Part shown: positions 19,189 to 29,430 of the stretch, piece after piece
How positions within the stretch are numbered: position 1 is the first letter of the stretch
Layout of the letters: each line of letters begins with the position of its first letter
Source: Nemertoderma westbladi
Lineage: Eukaryota > Xenacoelomorpha > Nemertodermatida > Nemertodermatidae
Assembly (NCBI GenBank): GCA_032718475.1
Contig: JAUCBJ010000060.1
Location: 1 to 32,287, forward strand
DNA length: 32,287 bases
Direction: 5' to 3'
Translations under genes and position numbers: made by a program
The notes under the pieces: model-generated
What the model was told of the DNA's origin: nothing
The model's input: the letters and a program-made list of their open reading frames with translations, nothing else
The model's database searches: none

Positions 19189-20149
19189 TCAATTATTTTA
19201 AAATAATTGAATTTCTGAATGTTAGGGGTTACTTGGTTACTTTACTTACTTTATTGCCGTTATTTAAGCAGTAGTCCAACTGATATGGAGACCTAGTTGT
19301 TGTATGGCAGGCCTACTATTTATAAATCGTTTGAGTTGATTTATAATATTTATATACCCGTTTAAAATGGGTTTTGTCAATATTTGAAATAAATGTTATT
19401 ATTTCTGGGAAGTAATCACTACACAAAAGCTGTGCGCTCTCAGTGAAGTGCTACTTATTAGACACTAAAACAGATAATTCTAATTTACCTAAGTTACTTA
19501 ATACTACAAATTATTTACGATACGGGTGAGATTAAATCTCTAATTAAACACAACAAAATATTACGTACGAATTTTTAGGGTAATTTTTCAGGAAGTCTAC
19601 AAACCAGTCTAACAAAGGGTTAGAATTCTGGTTATTACAACGGACAGGGTACTACGGTATTTGAAAATAATAAGTAGTAGTAAATACACTGCGTTGTCCA
19701 GATAGGAAAATACCACCGCCTGACGACCTATAACCGTATCGCTATAGGTACTACGTTATGTATCACGGATTGTTCCTACCTAGAAGTTAATTACCGCGGA
19801 CTACCAGATCCAGCGTGCCTATTAACCACTTTACAACACAAATATACTGCCTACACACTAATTACTTCGGAAAGCACTGTACACTAAACCCTAAATTAGG
19901 TACAAGTACTGGTACAACAAATAATCAGTAGTTAAATATACTTGAACAGTTAAAAGAACCACGGCATCTGCTGGAGTGACCGAAGCACAAAGTCACCAGT
20001 CTTTTCCTACGCCAAGCAGCCCGTGTAGTACCGGGGTTAATTTAACTATAACGGTATGTGTAACAAACACAATTACTGTAGGAATAAACTTGGGGACATG
20101 AATGTTGCGAATAATCGCATAAACTCTGAATAATAAATATTACGCTACC

Positions 20150-20720
20150 CGTACAGAATACTCAAACAAATACAAACCAAAACGCTGGCAGACTACCACC
20201 AAGCCTAAATAAACTACCGTACGTGTAGATTCTGAAATAGTTAGTTAGTATGCGTTCTAACACGGTAGTACGACTTATTCTTTAAGAGGGGATTGACCTT
20301 ACCGCTATGACTGCCCCAACTTACTAACTGGCACTTTATCAGACAAACTCTACACAAGCAGCAATCTCTTCAGACCTAATAATAGCTAGACAACAATCCA
20401 GCCTACAAAATATCTGAGTAATAACTATTACGGTATCTGAACAGACTACACAAACAAACACAGGCCAAAACGCTGGCAGAATACTGTCAAGCCTAAAATA
20501 AACTACAGTATGTGCAGATTCCAAAATTGTTAGTTAGTATGCGTTCTTAACACGGTAGTACGACTTATTCTTTAAGAGGGGATTGACCTTACAGCGATGG
20601 CTGCCCCAACTTACTAACTGGCACTCTATCGGACAAACTCTACACACGCTGTAATCTCTCCAAACCCAACAACAATCCGACAACAGTCCGGCCTACAATT
20701 ATCTGAACAATCTGAGCAGA
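20150..20720. repeat. 288-bp tandem duplication
   Basis: AAAACGCTGGCAGA at 20179 and 20467 marks two copies that match closely through TTAGTTAGTATGCGTTCT, CACGGTAGTACGACTTATTC and GCCCCAACTTACTAACTGGC. Divergence is on the order of a few percent in the middle and higher at the edges. There is no coding frame. Confidence 0.92.
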
Positions 20721-20886
20721 CTTACACGTCTTCAGCTCAATATTAACTTACTAGGAAATAAAACTGACAGAAATAAGTTAAGTAAACTATACAAAAGAAT
20801 GAGGGGTGATCAATCCCTATTCCCCTGGCAGCCTACAATATACTATAGATCACAATCGAAATAATACTAATGTACTTGTACTGGAA

Positions 20887-21030
20887 GTACCGGTTAGGAC
20901 AGTTGGGCCTACGGACCTACAGAAGTACCGGTTCTGGCAGTTGGACCTACGGACCTACAGCAGTACCGGTTCTGGCAGTTGGGCCTACTGACCTACAGAA
21001 GTACCGGTTCAGGTTTACCGGTTGACCGGT
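20887..21030. repeat. Tandem repeat, 38-bp unit, 3-4 copies
   Basis: GTACCGGTT begins copies at 20887, 20924, 20963 and 21001, each followed by GGCAGTTGGGCCTAC or a variant and GACCTACAG. It ends in a cluster of ACCGGT words. Confidence 0.92.
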
Positions 21031-21185
21031 ACTTTCAACTTTATTGCTTACTGCAATAAAGTCAATGACTGTTATTGTACGCGCTTTTGGAAGACCTTTA
21101 GCAGTTTAACCCGCCAAAATTTATATGTCTTTTGGTTTATAAATATACTTTAGAAGATGACAAATATTTAATACCAATAAACACA

Positions 21186-22450
21186 ACATTAGCAGAAGCC
21201 AGCCTAGTGCGCGTCCATTCACCCGCTGGATAATCCCGGGAGACTGGATTCTGAGGGCTTAAATTATTATTGCAGTGAAGCTTACTGTATTGTATTATTC
21301 GATTGATCGTTAATAATTAATTTCTGACTAATATTATTCACTTTCGGGAAATATTAACAGTTCCTTTAGGACGTGGCGCTCTATCTAAGTAAACCGAGAT
21401 ATGACTTATACTAATCACAACGGTAAGTCGGTAAGGCTTAAGATTCACGTATGAGGCGCATTCTTTAGGAAATGCTTAGTTATCAATCACAATCATGCAC
21501 ACTACCGGTAACACACAATACTGCTCACTAATTTGCCGACCGTCAATGAATTTTATCATATATAGAGAGAACAGCAACGGACCAATGTAGTGCTTATCAA
21601 ATAGCATTAAATTCACTACAAACCACAATAATATAAGTCGCAATCGCTATATATAACCCGTCTCTCTAACCTGTAGTGTATCAAGAAAATTGGGAAATTT
21701 GGGTTCTTTATATATGTTCTCCAAATAATATTCAACCAAAACACAACAGTAAACAGCATTAGGACGGTAAGTTAAGATATGATATGACAAGATGTGAACA
21801 AAGTATTGTTATGCATTGATATGAATCGATAACAGTCATACGCTCTATAATTTAAGCCTACTAATGTTTCTTCTAAAAGTATGAAACGAATTGACTCTAG
21901 AGCCGTTGTTTCTGGCCTAGACAGCAATAACAACAAAGTATCAAGTAAGAACAGTAAGACTGAACACTCTCCTTATGATCGGCCGAAAAGCTACACGTCG
22001 ACAGGAAAAATCGCTCTGATTGGCTCAAGCCAAACAAAGAACCATGCGTCCAATGGCTGTTTCCATGTCAGCAACCGGCTGTTAGATGTCGTAATATGAA
22101 TCATCACGGCCAAGCTGTGAAAGGCATTTGGTGCATTGCAGGTTTTTTGCCTTCTATGTCCGCTAAAACACGTATATAGCAGAATGACTTTTATGTCCGT
22201 TAAAACACCTGTAACGGTACCTTGCGGGCGAGGGGAATATATGTACAGTTAGAGAACCCTTTTAGAGTATTCCAGCGCCTGGGGGGAAACTGGATTGCGA
22301 AGCAAAAGGGGCCAGTTCTATCCCACAGAAGCTTTTACAGTTTTCGTGCTGTGGTCACTTTCTGGCACACATCTCCACATTATTTTTCGTGTTAAAATTT
22401 TCAAAAGTTTTTATGGCTCACTAAAATTAATTTATTTGCGGTATATAGAA
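21186..22450. other. Intergenic stretch with a dispersed repeat, no gene recognised
   Basis: CACTAATTTGCCGAC at 21526 and the following ~40 bases resemble 368-412, and TTCTCCAAA near 21717 resembles 508, so a diverged dispersed repeat is present. A 72-codon open frame at 21881-22099 has no recognisable domain. TATGTCCG followed by TAAAACAC is duplicated near 22158 and 22193. Confidence 0.5.
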
Positions 22451-22495
22451 CAGAACAGAACAGAACAGAAACAGGAACAGGAACAGGAACAGGAA
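22451..22495. repeat. Left edge of the pentanucleotide array: CAGAA then CAGGAA units
   Basis: Four CAGAA units (22451-22470) are followed by a single A and four CAGGAA hexamers (22472-22495). They directly precede the CAGAG array and look like older variant units. Confidence 0.97.
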
Positions 22496-25400
22496 CAGAG
22501 CAGAGCAGAGCAGAGCAGAGCAGAGCAGAGCAGAGCAGAGCAGAGCAGAGCAGAGCAGAGCAGAGCAGAGCAGAGCAGAGCAGAGCAGAGCAGAGCAGAG
22601 CAGAGCAGAGCAGAGCAGAGCAGAGCAGAGCAGAGCAGAGCAGAGCAGAGCAGAGCAGAGCAGAGCAGAGCAGAGCAGAGCAGAGCAGAGCAGAGCAGAG
22701 CAGAGCAGAGCAGAGCAGAGCAGAGCAGAGCAGAGCAGAGCAGAGCAGAGCAGAGCAGAGCAGAGCAGAGCAGAGCAGAGCAGAGCAGAGCAGAGCAGAG
22801 CAGAGCAGAGCAGAGCAGAGCAGAGCAGAGCAGAGCAGAGCAGAGCAGAGCAGAGCAGAGCAGAGCAGAGCAGAGCAGAGCAGAGCAGAGCAGAGCAGAG
22901 CAGAGCAGAGCAGAGCAGAGCAGAGCAGAGCAGAGCAGAGCAGAGCAGAGCAGAGCAGAGCAGAGCAGAGCAGAGCAGAGCAGAGCAGAGCAGAGCAGAG
23001 CAGAGCAGAGCAGAGCAGAGCAGAGCAGAGCAGAGCAGAGCAGAGCAGAGCAGAGCAGAGCAGAGCAGAGCAGAGCAGAGCAGAGCAGAGCAGAGCAGAG
23101 CAGAGCAGAGCAGAGCAGAGCAGAGCAGAGCAGAGCAGAGCAGAGCAGAGCAGAGCAGAGCAGAGCAGAGCAGAGCAGAGCAGAGCAGAGCAGAGCAGAG
23201 CAGAGCAGAGCAGAGCAGAGCAGAGCAGAGCAGAGCAGAGCAGAGCAGAGCAGAGCAGAGCAGAGCAGAGCAGAGCAGAGCAGAGCAGAGCAGAGCAGAG
23301 CAGAGCAGAGCAGAGCAGAGCAGAGCAGAGCAGAGCAGAGCAGAGCAGAGCAGAGCAGAGCAGAGCAGAGCAGAGCAGAGCAGAGCAGAGCAGAGCAGAG
23401 CAGAGCAGAGCAGAGCAGAGCAGAGCAGAGCAGAGCAGAGCAGAGCAGAGCAGAGCAGAGCAGAGCAGAGCAGAGCAGAGCAGAGCAGAGCAGAGCAGAG
23501 CAGAGCAGAGCAGAGCAGAGCAGAGCAGAGCAGAGCAGAGCAGAGCAGAGCAGAGCAGAGCAGAGCAGAGCAGAGCAGAGCAGAGCAGAGCAGAGCAGAG
23601 CAGAGCAGAGCAGAGCAGAGCAGAGCAGAGCAGAGCAGAGCAGAGCAGAGCAGAGCAGAGCAGAGCAGAGCAGAGCAGAGCAGAGCAGAGCAGAGCAGAG
23701 CAGAGCAGAGCAGAGCAGAGCAGAGCAGAGCAGAGCAGAGCAGAGCAGAGCAGAGCAGAGCAGAGCAGAGCAGAGCAGAGCAGAGCAGAGCAGAGCAGAG
23801 CAGAGCAGAGCAGAGCAGAGCAGAGCAGAGCAGAGCAGAGCAGAGCAGAGCAGAGCAGAGCAGAGCAGAGCAGAGCAGAGCAGAGCAGAGCAGAGCAGAG
23901 CAGAGCAGAGCAGAGCAGAGCAGAGCAGAGCAGAGCAGAGCAGAGCAGAGCAGAGCAGAGCAGAGCAGAGCAGAGCAGAGCAGAGCAGAGCAGAGCAGAG
24001 CAGAGCAGAGCAGAGCAGAGCAGAGCAGAGCAGAGCAGAGCAGAGCAGAGCAGAGCAGAGCAGAGCAGAGCAGAGCAGAGCAGAGCAGAGCAGAGCAGAG
24101 CAGAGCAGAGCAGAGCAGAGCAGAGCAGAGCAGAGCAGAGCAGAGCAGAGCAGAGCAGAGCAGAGCAGAGCAGAGCAGAGCAGAGCAGAGCAGAGCAGAG
24201 CAGAGCAGAGCAGAGCAGAGCAGAGCAGAGCAGAGCAGAGCAGAGCAGAGCAGAGCAGAGCAGAGCAGAGCAGAGCAGAGCAGAGCAGAGCAGAGCAGAG
24301 CAGAGCAGAGCAGAGCAGAGCAGAGCAGAGCAGAGCAGAGCAGAGCAGAGCAGAGCAGAGCAGAGCAGAGCAGAGCAGAGCAGAGCAGAGCAGAGCAGAG
24401 CAGAGCAGAGCAGAGCAGAGCAGAGCAGAGCAGAGCAGAGCAGAGCAGAGCAGAGCAGAGCAGAGCAGAGCAGAGCAGAGCAGAGCAGAGCAGAGCAGAG
24501 CAGAGCAGAGCAGAGCAGAGCAGAGCAGAGCAGAGCAGAGCAGAGCAGAGCAGAGCAGAGCAGAGCAGAGCAGAGCAGAGCAGAGCAGAGCAGAGCAGAG
24601 CAGAGCAGAGCAGAGCAGAGCAGAGCAGAGCAGAGCAGAGCAGAGCAGAGCAGAGCAGAGCAGAGCAGAGCAGAGCAGAGCAGAGCAGAGCAGAGCAGAG
24701 CAGAGCAGAGCAGAGCAGAGCAGAGCAGAGCAGAGCAGAGCAGAGCAGAGCAGAGCAGAGCAGAGCAGAGCAGAGCAGAGCAGAGCAGAGCAGAGCAGAG
24801 CAGAGCAGAGCAGAGCAGAGCAGAGCAGAGCAGAGCAGAGCAGAGCAGAGCAGAGCAGAGCAGAGCAGAGCAGAGCAGAGCAGAGCAGAGCAGAGCAGAG
24901 CAGAGCAGAGCAGAGCAGAGCAGAGCAGAGCAGAGCAGAGCAGAGCAGAGCAGAGCAGAGCAGAGCAGAGCAGAGCAGAGCAGAGCAGAGCAGAGCAGAG
25001 CAGAGCAGAGCAGAGCAGAGCAGAGCAGAGCAGAGCAGAGCAGAGCAGAGCAGAGCAGAGCAGAGCAGAGCAGAGCAGAGCAGAGCAGAGCAGAGCAGAG
25101 CAGAGCAGAGCAGAGCAGAGCAGAGCAGAGCAGAGCAGAGCAGAGCAGAGCAGAGCAGAGCAGAGCAGAGCAGAGCAGAGCAGAGCAGAGCAGAGCAGAG
25201 CAGAGCAGAGCAGAGCAGAGCAGAGCAGAGCAGAGCAGAGCAGAGCAGAGCAGAGCAGAGCAGAGCAGAGCAGAGCAGAGCAGAGCAGAGCAGAGCAGAG
25301 CAGAGCAGAGCAGAGCAGAGCAGAGCAGAGCAGAGCAGAGCAGAGCAGAGCAGAGCAGAGCAGAGCAGAGCAGAGCAGAGCAGAGCAGAGCAGAGCAGAG

Positions 25401-26135
25401 CAGAGCAGAGCAGAGCAGAGCAGAGCAGAGCAGAGCAGAGCAGAGCAGAGCAGAGCAGAGCAGAGCAGAGCAGAGCAGAGCAGAGCAGAGCAGAGCAGAG
25501 CAGAGCAGAGCAGAGCAGAGCAGAGCAGAGCAGAGCAGAGCAGAGCAGAGCAGAGCAGAGCAGAGCAGAGCAGAGCAGAGCAGAGCAGAGCAGAGCAGAG
25601 CAGAGCAGAGCAGAGCAGAGCAGAGCAGAGCAGAGCAGAGCAGAGCAGAGCAGAGCAGAGCAGAGCAGAGCAGAGCAGAGCAGAGCAGAGCAGAGCAGAG
25701 CAGAGCAGAGCAGAGCAGAGCAGAGCAGAGCAGAGCAGAGCAGAGCAGAGCAGAGCAGAGCAGAGCAGAGCAGAGCAGAGCAGAGCAGAGCAGAGCAGAG
25801 CAGAGCAGAGCAGAGCAGAGCAGAGCAGAGCAGAGCAGAGCAGAGCAGAGCAGAGCAGAGCAGAGCAGAGCAGAGCAGAGCAGAGCAGAGCAGAGCAGAG
25901 CAGAGCAGAGCAGAGCAGAGCAGAGCAGAGCAGAGCAGAGCAGAGCAGAGCAGAGCAGAGCAGAGCAGAGCAGAGCAGAGCAGAGCAGAGCAGAGCAGAG
26001 CAGAGCAGAGCAGAGCAGAGCAGAGCAGAGCAGAGCAGAGCAGAGCAGAGCAGAGCAGAGCAGAGCAGAGCAGAGCAGAGCAGAGCAGAGCAGAGCAGAG
26101 CAGAGCAGAGCAGAGCAGAGCAGAGCAGAGCAGAG
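22496..26135. repeat. Perfect CAGAG pentanucleotide array, 3640 bp, 728 units
   Basis: Every unit I can read from 22496 to 26135 is CAGAG, with no substitution or indel. The plus strand of this tract contains no T. Because the unit is 5 bp, all three plus frames read the same cyclic pentapeptide (A-E-Q-S-R) and all three minus frames read (L-C-S-A-L). The array is therefore open in six frames over 3.6 kb. These frames, which run to over 1200 codons, are by-products and not evidence of a gene. Confidence 0.99.
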
Positions 26136-26160
26136 CAGAACAGAACAGAACAGAACAGAA
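26136..26160. repeat. Right edge of the array: five CAGAA units
   Basis: Five CAGAA units close the array before unique sequence begins at ATGGCG. The same variant is at the left edge. Confidence 0.97.
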
Positions 26161-26494
26161 CATGGCGATAAAGTACTGTAGGCCCTACAAGAAAAACTTT
26201 GTTGAAATAATACAGAAGTGTATACAGAAGTGTAAACTAATAAGGGGGGTGGGGGGGGGGGGTGAGTGGTTGGAGAAGCATAACATAAATTACAGTTCAG
26301 TATACTATTTCAAAATTTCAGTGCAACTATTTGATAATGTTATTTTTGGTCCAACTACTCTAAAACCCATAACCTACCTACATAAGCAGACTGTCAAGAC
26401 ATATTATGTTTTGTGAAAATTGTCCATGGTTACGAAAATGGAATTGCAGAATATATAATAACTAGCTATAACTAATTGTTTACATCATAATTAT
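26161..26494. other. Unique non-coding spacer
   Basis: No gene is recognised. A broken G run (26244-26262) lies here, along with a short TACAGAAGTGTA duplication near 26211-26233. Confidence 0.5.
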
Positions 26495-27201
26495 ATCTCC
26501 CTTAATACAACAACCATTTTTAGCAAATATTATTATAGCTATATTATTTAGCAATATTTAACCATCTCTGTTGGCTTTAATTTTCGTCTTTTTAATGTAA
26601 TCTAGATTAGAACCACAGATTCCGATAATCTCAAAACCGTTTTCATTTTCACCAATAACTTCCGGAGATATGTTATCAAATATCAAAGGTAGGCCCCCTA
26701 TACGTATACATTTTAACACGTAAATCGATATATTTCTAATTTTTTTTACTAAATTCGAGAAAATTAATTACGAATAATGAAGAAATAAGATCCGAGAGTT
26801 TTAAAGCCCTGCTAAATAATAAATAATATTCTAGAATAAAGACAAAAAAACATTAGAATTATATTGAATTTATTTACGTCTCAAAATACCCACCTTAGAG
26901 TTTTGATAATATCTGTGGCAATTTTTGGTGAAATTTAATATTGTTTTCAGATTTGGAATCTGCAGATGAAGGCGGTTCTATTGATATCTAGATTGCATTC
27001 GAAAGACAAAAAATAAAGTGAACGGTAATGGTTAATATTTTTTTTTTTTAACTTTTTTAAACAGGTTATTGTAGCAAATAATATTTAAATTGATAAATTC
27101 AGCCCTGCCAGCATTACGAAAATTTTTCGAACTATCTTCATACCAAATTATGTAGCATTTGATTGAAATTTGAAAAAAATGGTTGTTGTATTAAGGGAGA
27201 T
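26495..27201. mobile_element. 707-bp terminal-inverted-repeat element upstream of the kinase gene
   Basis: The left end reads ATCTCCCTTAATACAACAAC followed by CATTTTT. The reverse complement of the right end (ending at 27201) is identical for 27 bp and stays similar into a CAAAT word. The interior is AT-rich and shows no transposase. The first and last bases could include a 2-bp AT duplication, but this cannot be separated from the repeat itself. The element ends 46 bp before the kinase start codon. Confidence 0.8.
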
Positions 27202-27246
27202 GGTGTACTGTTTAGTGAATAATTATAGTGATGCAACGTTACTAAT

Positions 27247-28314
27247 ATGAAGTCCAAAGGTGATAGCATTTCCGTGGTGGATGCCCGGCTTTCTCTTAAT
27301 TCTGTTGATCAATATATATTTGAAGCAAAGAACCGATTCAACTATGCATGGAAAGCTCCACAAGAGTCGAACGCCACAATCGATGAGTTTACCATTTCTA
27401 GAACGTTGGGAACCGGTGCATTCGGTAGGGTGCTACTTGTCAGACACAACAAAACTAATACATATCACGCAATGAAGATTCTTAACAAAGTTCAAATTGT
27501 GGAAAGTAAGCAAGTGGAGCACACACTGACTGAAAAGCGCATTCTCGCTTGTACAAAATTCCCTTTTATAGTCTCACTGTCTTATCATTTTAAAGATAAT
27601 ATTTATTTGTACGTTGTCATGGAATTTGTAGCTGGGGGGGAATTGTTTTACCATCTTAGGAGAACCAAACGATTCCCTGAAGATCAAACTAAATTCTACG
27701 TAGCCCAAGTTATCCTCGCCTTCCAATTCTTGCATTCGATGAATATACTTTATCGCGACTTGAAACCTGAGAATGTTTTGGTTGATAACCAGGGTTATAT
27801 CAAGCTAGCGGATTTAGGTTTCGCGAAGCAAGTTACGGGTCGAACTTATACAATGTGCGGAACACCTGAGTACATAGCGCCGGAGGTCGTCAAAAACGCC
27901 GGATACGGGAAATCGGTGGACTGGTGGGCCATCGGGATATTTATGTACGAATTGTTCCATGGAACACCTCCGTTTGTGGACGAAAACCAACTCGAATTAT
28001 ACCGATCAATATTATATGACGATGTAAAATTTACTTCGAAGTTTTCGAAGGTGCTTAAACATTTGATCAGCCATATTTTGAAAAAGGAAATAAGTTCGCG
28101 TTATGGTTGTCTTCGGAGTGGCATTGAAGATATCAGGAACCACGAGTGGTTCCGTTCTCTCAACTGGGTCGCTCTGTACCATCGGACATTAATTCCACCT
28201 CTTATTCCCAGTACAAAAGGTCCAGGAGATTCATCAAATTTTGAGAAATACGAAGAGGTTGAGTTTGCTAAAGCCAATACGGACATATGTTCTAAGGAAT
28301 TTGAAGATTTTTGA
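27247..28314 (+). CDS. cAMP-dependent protein kinase catalytic subunit-like, intronless
   Basis: This is a 355-residue AGC Ser/Thr kinase, close to the ~350 residues of PKA C-alpha and co-linear with it at an offset of +5. Visible landmarks are an amphipathic A-helix (residues 20-38), glycine loop G55-TGAFG, K77, E96, YRDLKPEN with D171 and N176, D189-L-G in place of DFG, activation-loop T202 in YTMCGTPEY, the APE motif at 211, E175, E208 and E235 for substrate binding, and a C-tail ending FEDF (hydrophobic motif). It differs from typical PKA in several ways. There is no Gly2 for myristoylation. Activation-loop Trp is Tyr201, and the turn-motif phosphosite is Ala343. An in-frame TGA 18 nt upstream supports this start. 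PKA genes usually have several introns; a single exon suggests an old retrocopy. No poly-A remnant or target duplication is seen. The catalytic residues are present, so activity is plausible. Confidence 0.93.
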   Translation: MKSKGDSISVVDARLSLNSVDQYIFEAKNRFNYAWKAPQESNATIDEFTISRTLGTGAFGRVLLVRHNKTNTYHAMKILNKVQIVESKQVEHTLTEKRILACTKFPFIVSLSYHFKDNIYLYVVMEFVAGGELFYHLRRTKRFPEDQTKFYVAQVILAFQFLHSMNILYRDLKPENVLVDNQGYIKLADLGFAKQVTGRTYTMCGTPEYIAPEVVKNAGYGKSVDWWAIGIFMYELFHGTPPFVDENQLELYRSILYDDVKFTSKFSKVLKHLISHILKKEISSRYGCLRSGIEDIRNHEWFRSLNWVALYHRTLIPPLIPSTKGPGDSSNFEKYEEVEFAKANTDICSKEFEDF

Positions 28315-29430
28315 ATATTCAAAGTCAAATTTGGGGCAATTCCTACTCTAATGTTAACTGTCCGATTTTTGCAATGTTATAAGGTTGACCATATATTGAC
28401 ATTATACTGCAACACGCTTGTTTAAAATCATTATCTAGTATTATAAATAGTATTATATCCACCACACAGTACATACATATGAAAGACCTTGTTTAGGGTG
28501 CACAGTTTAGGGAATTGTATTATGACGCGAAGCAGATATGGAAGACCATAAATTGGAAGGTTGACTCATAAATACAGTACTATGGAAATTAGAATTTACT
28601 AACAAATCAATTTCCACTGTGTTTAAATTGCACTTTACAAGCCAGAGCTATCATCATAGTTTAGGGACGCTGATCACCTTGATTCTGTGGGGCGAGACAC
28701 GAATGGCGAGCCATCAGCGAACTGATATAATTATGCTATGGCCGTTTTTCAAAAGTCTGTGTGTGTGTGTGTGTGTGTGTCGGAAGCCATAAATGTCTGA
28801 AGCCATAATCAAAATTAATATCTTCAGCTAAATTGTATGGTTGAGTCATTTTGAACGGTCTCTCCATGGAAATTAATTATTTAGCACCATACGATTAAAG
28901 TTATTTTGCACAGAAATTAGATATCTGGAATCCATGTACCCCATTCCATTATAGTTTTTTATTTTTTCAAGTGATTTGCGTTAATAAAGGTATTTTTCAT
29001 TGATTTTAACATAATTAACATTGTAAATTCATACGCTGATTCCATTCTCCCCCATAGAGCGTAAGGCATGGCAAGGGCAGCCGTGCCCAATAATATTTCT
29101 TGAAGTTGTACATTATTAACATGGCAAGCTAAAGTCATTGACCAAGCCTGTGCCTAGGCTAGCACACAAGGACATAACTGTAGTAGTCTTGTAGAAGGCA
29201 TAGTGCTCCTTCAATACATCTCAACAGACATCAATTCATTTGCCTGTGCCTACCATAACATAACATATATCCTTGATTTCCAATCACCTCTCACCACAAT
29301 TATTATTAGTAATGAAAAGTTTCAATTCGGTTTGTCTTTCCGTTATCTAGCTATTCAGTTATTGCATTATTAATAAATAAATGTTTTAAAATATATCTTA
29401 CGAAATATGGTTAATAATTAAAACTTATCG
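28315..29430. other. 3' flank of the kinase gene and intergenic DNA
   Basis: No gene is recognised. A TG microsatellite lies at 28758-28780. AATAAA near 28983 could serve as a polyadenylation signal for the kinase transcript, but it is 670 bp downstream and unsupported otherwise. Confidence 0.45.
28758..28780. repeat. (TG)n microsatellite
   Basis: This is an uninterrupted alternation of T and G over 23 bases. Confidence 0.97.

Larger units (their letters stand above)
18792..21185. mobile_element. AT-rich block flanked by ~110-bp direct repeats
   Basis: TGTTCGCGCTTTTAGACCTT at 18792 and TGTACGCGCTTTTGGAAGAC at 21076 begin two similar segments in the same orientation. They share GCAGTTTAACCCGCC, ATGTCTT and ATGACAA words for about 110 bp. 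The first copy starts exactly where the retrotransposon frame breaks. The interior lacks coding frames and contains tandem repeats. This could be a non-autonomous long-terminal-repeat-like element or a segmental duplication; the borders and class are uncertain. Confidence 0.45.

Noticed and set aside
21881-22099. 72-codon plus-strand frame as a small gene or first exon
   Set aside because: It has no recognisable domain, and no convincing splice donor in frame or promoter was found. Length is within chance expectation.
22295-26416. Very long open frames (1373 codons plus strand, 1243 minus strand) as giant repetitive proteins
   Set aside because: They are produced by the CAGAG pentanucleotide, which has no stop codon in any frame. 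The flanks show no coding character or domain.
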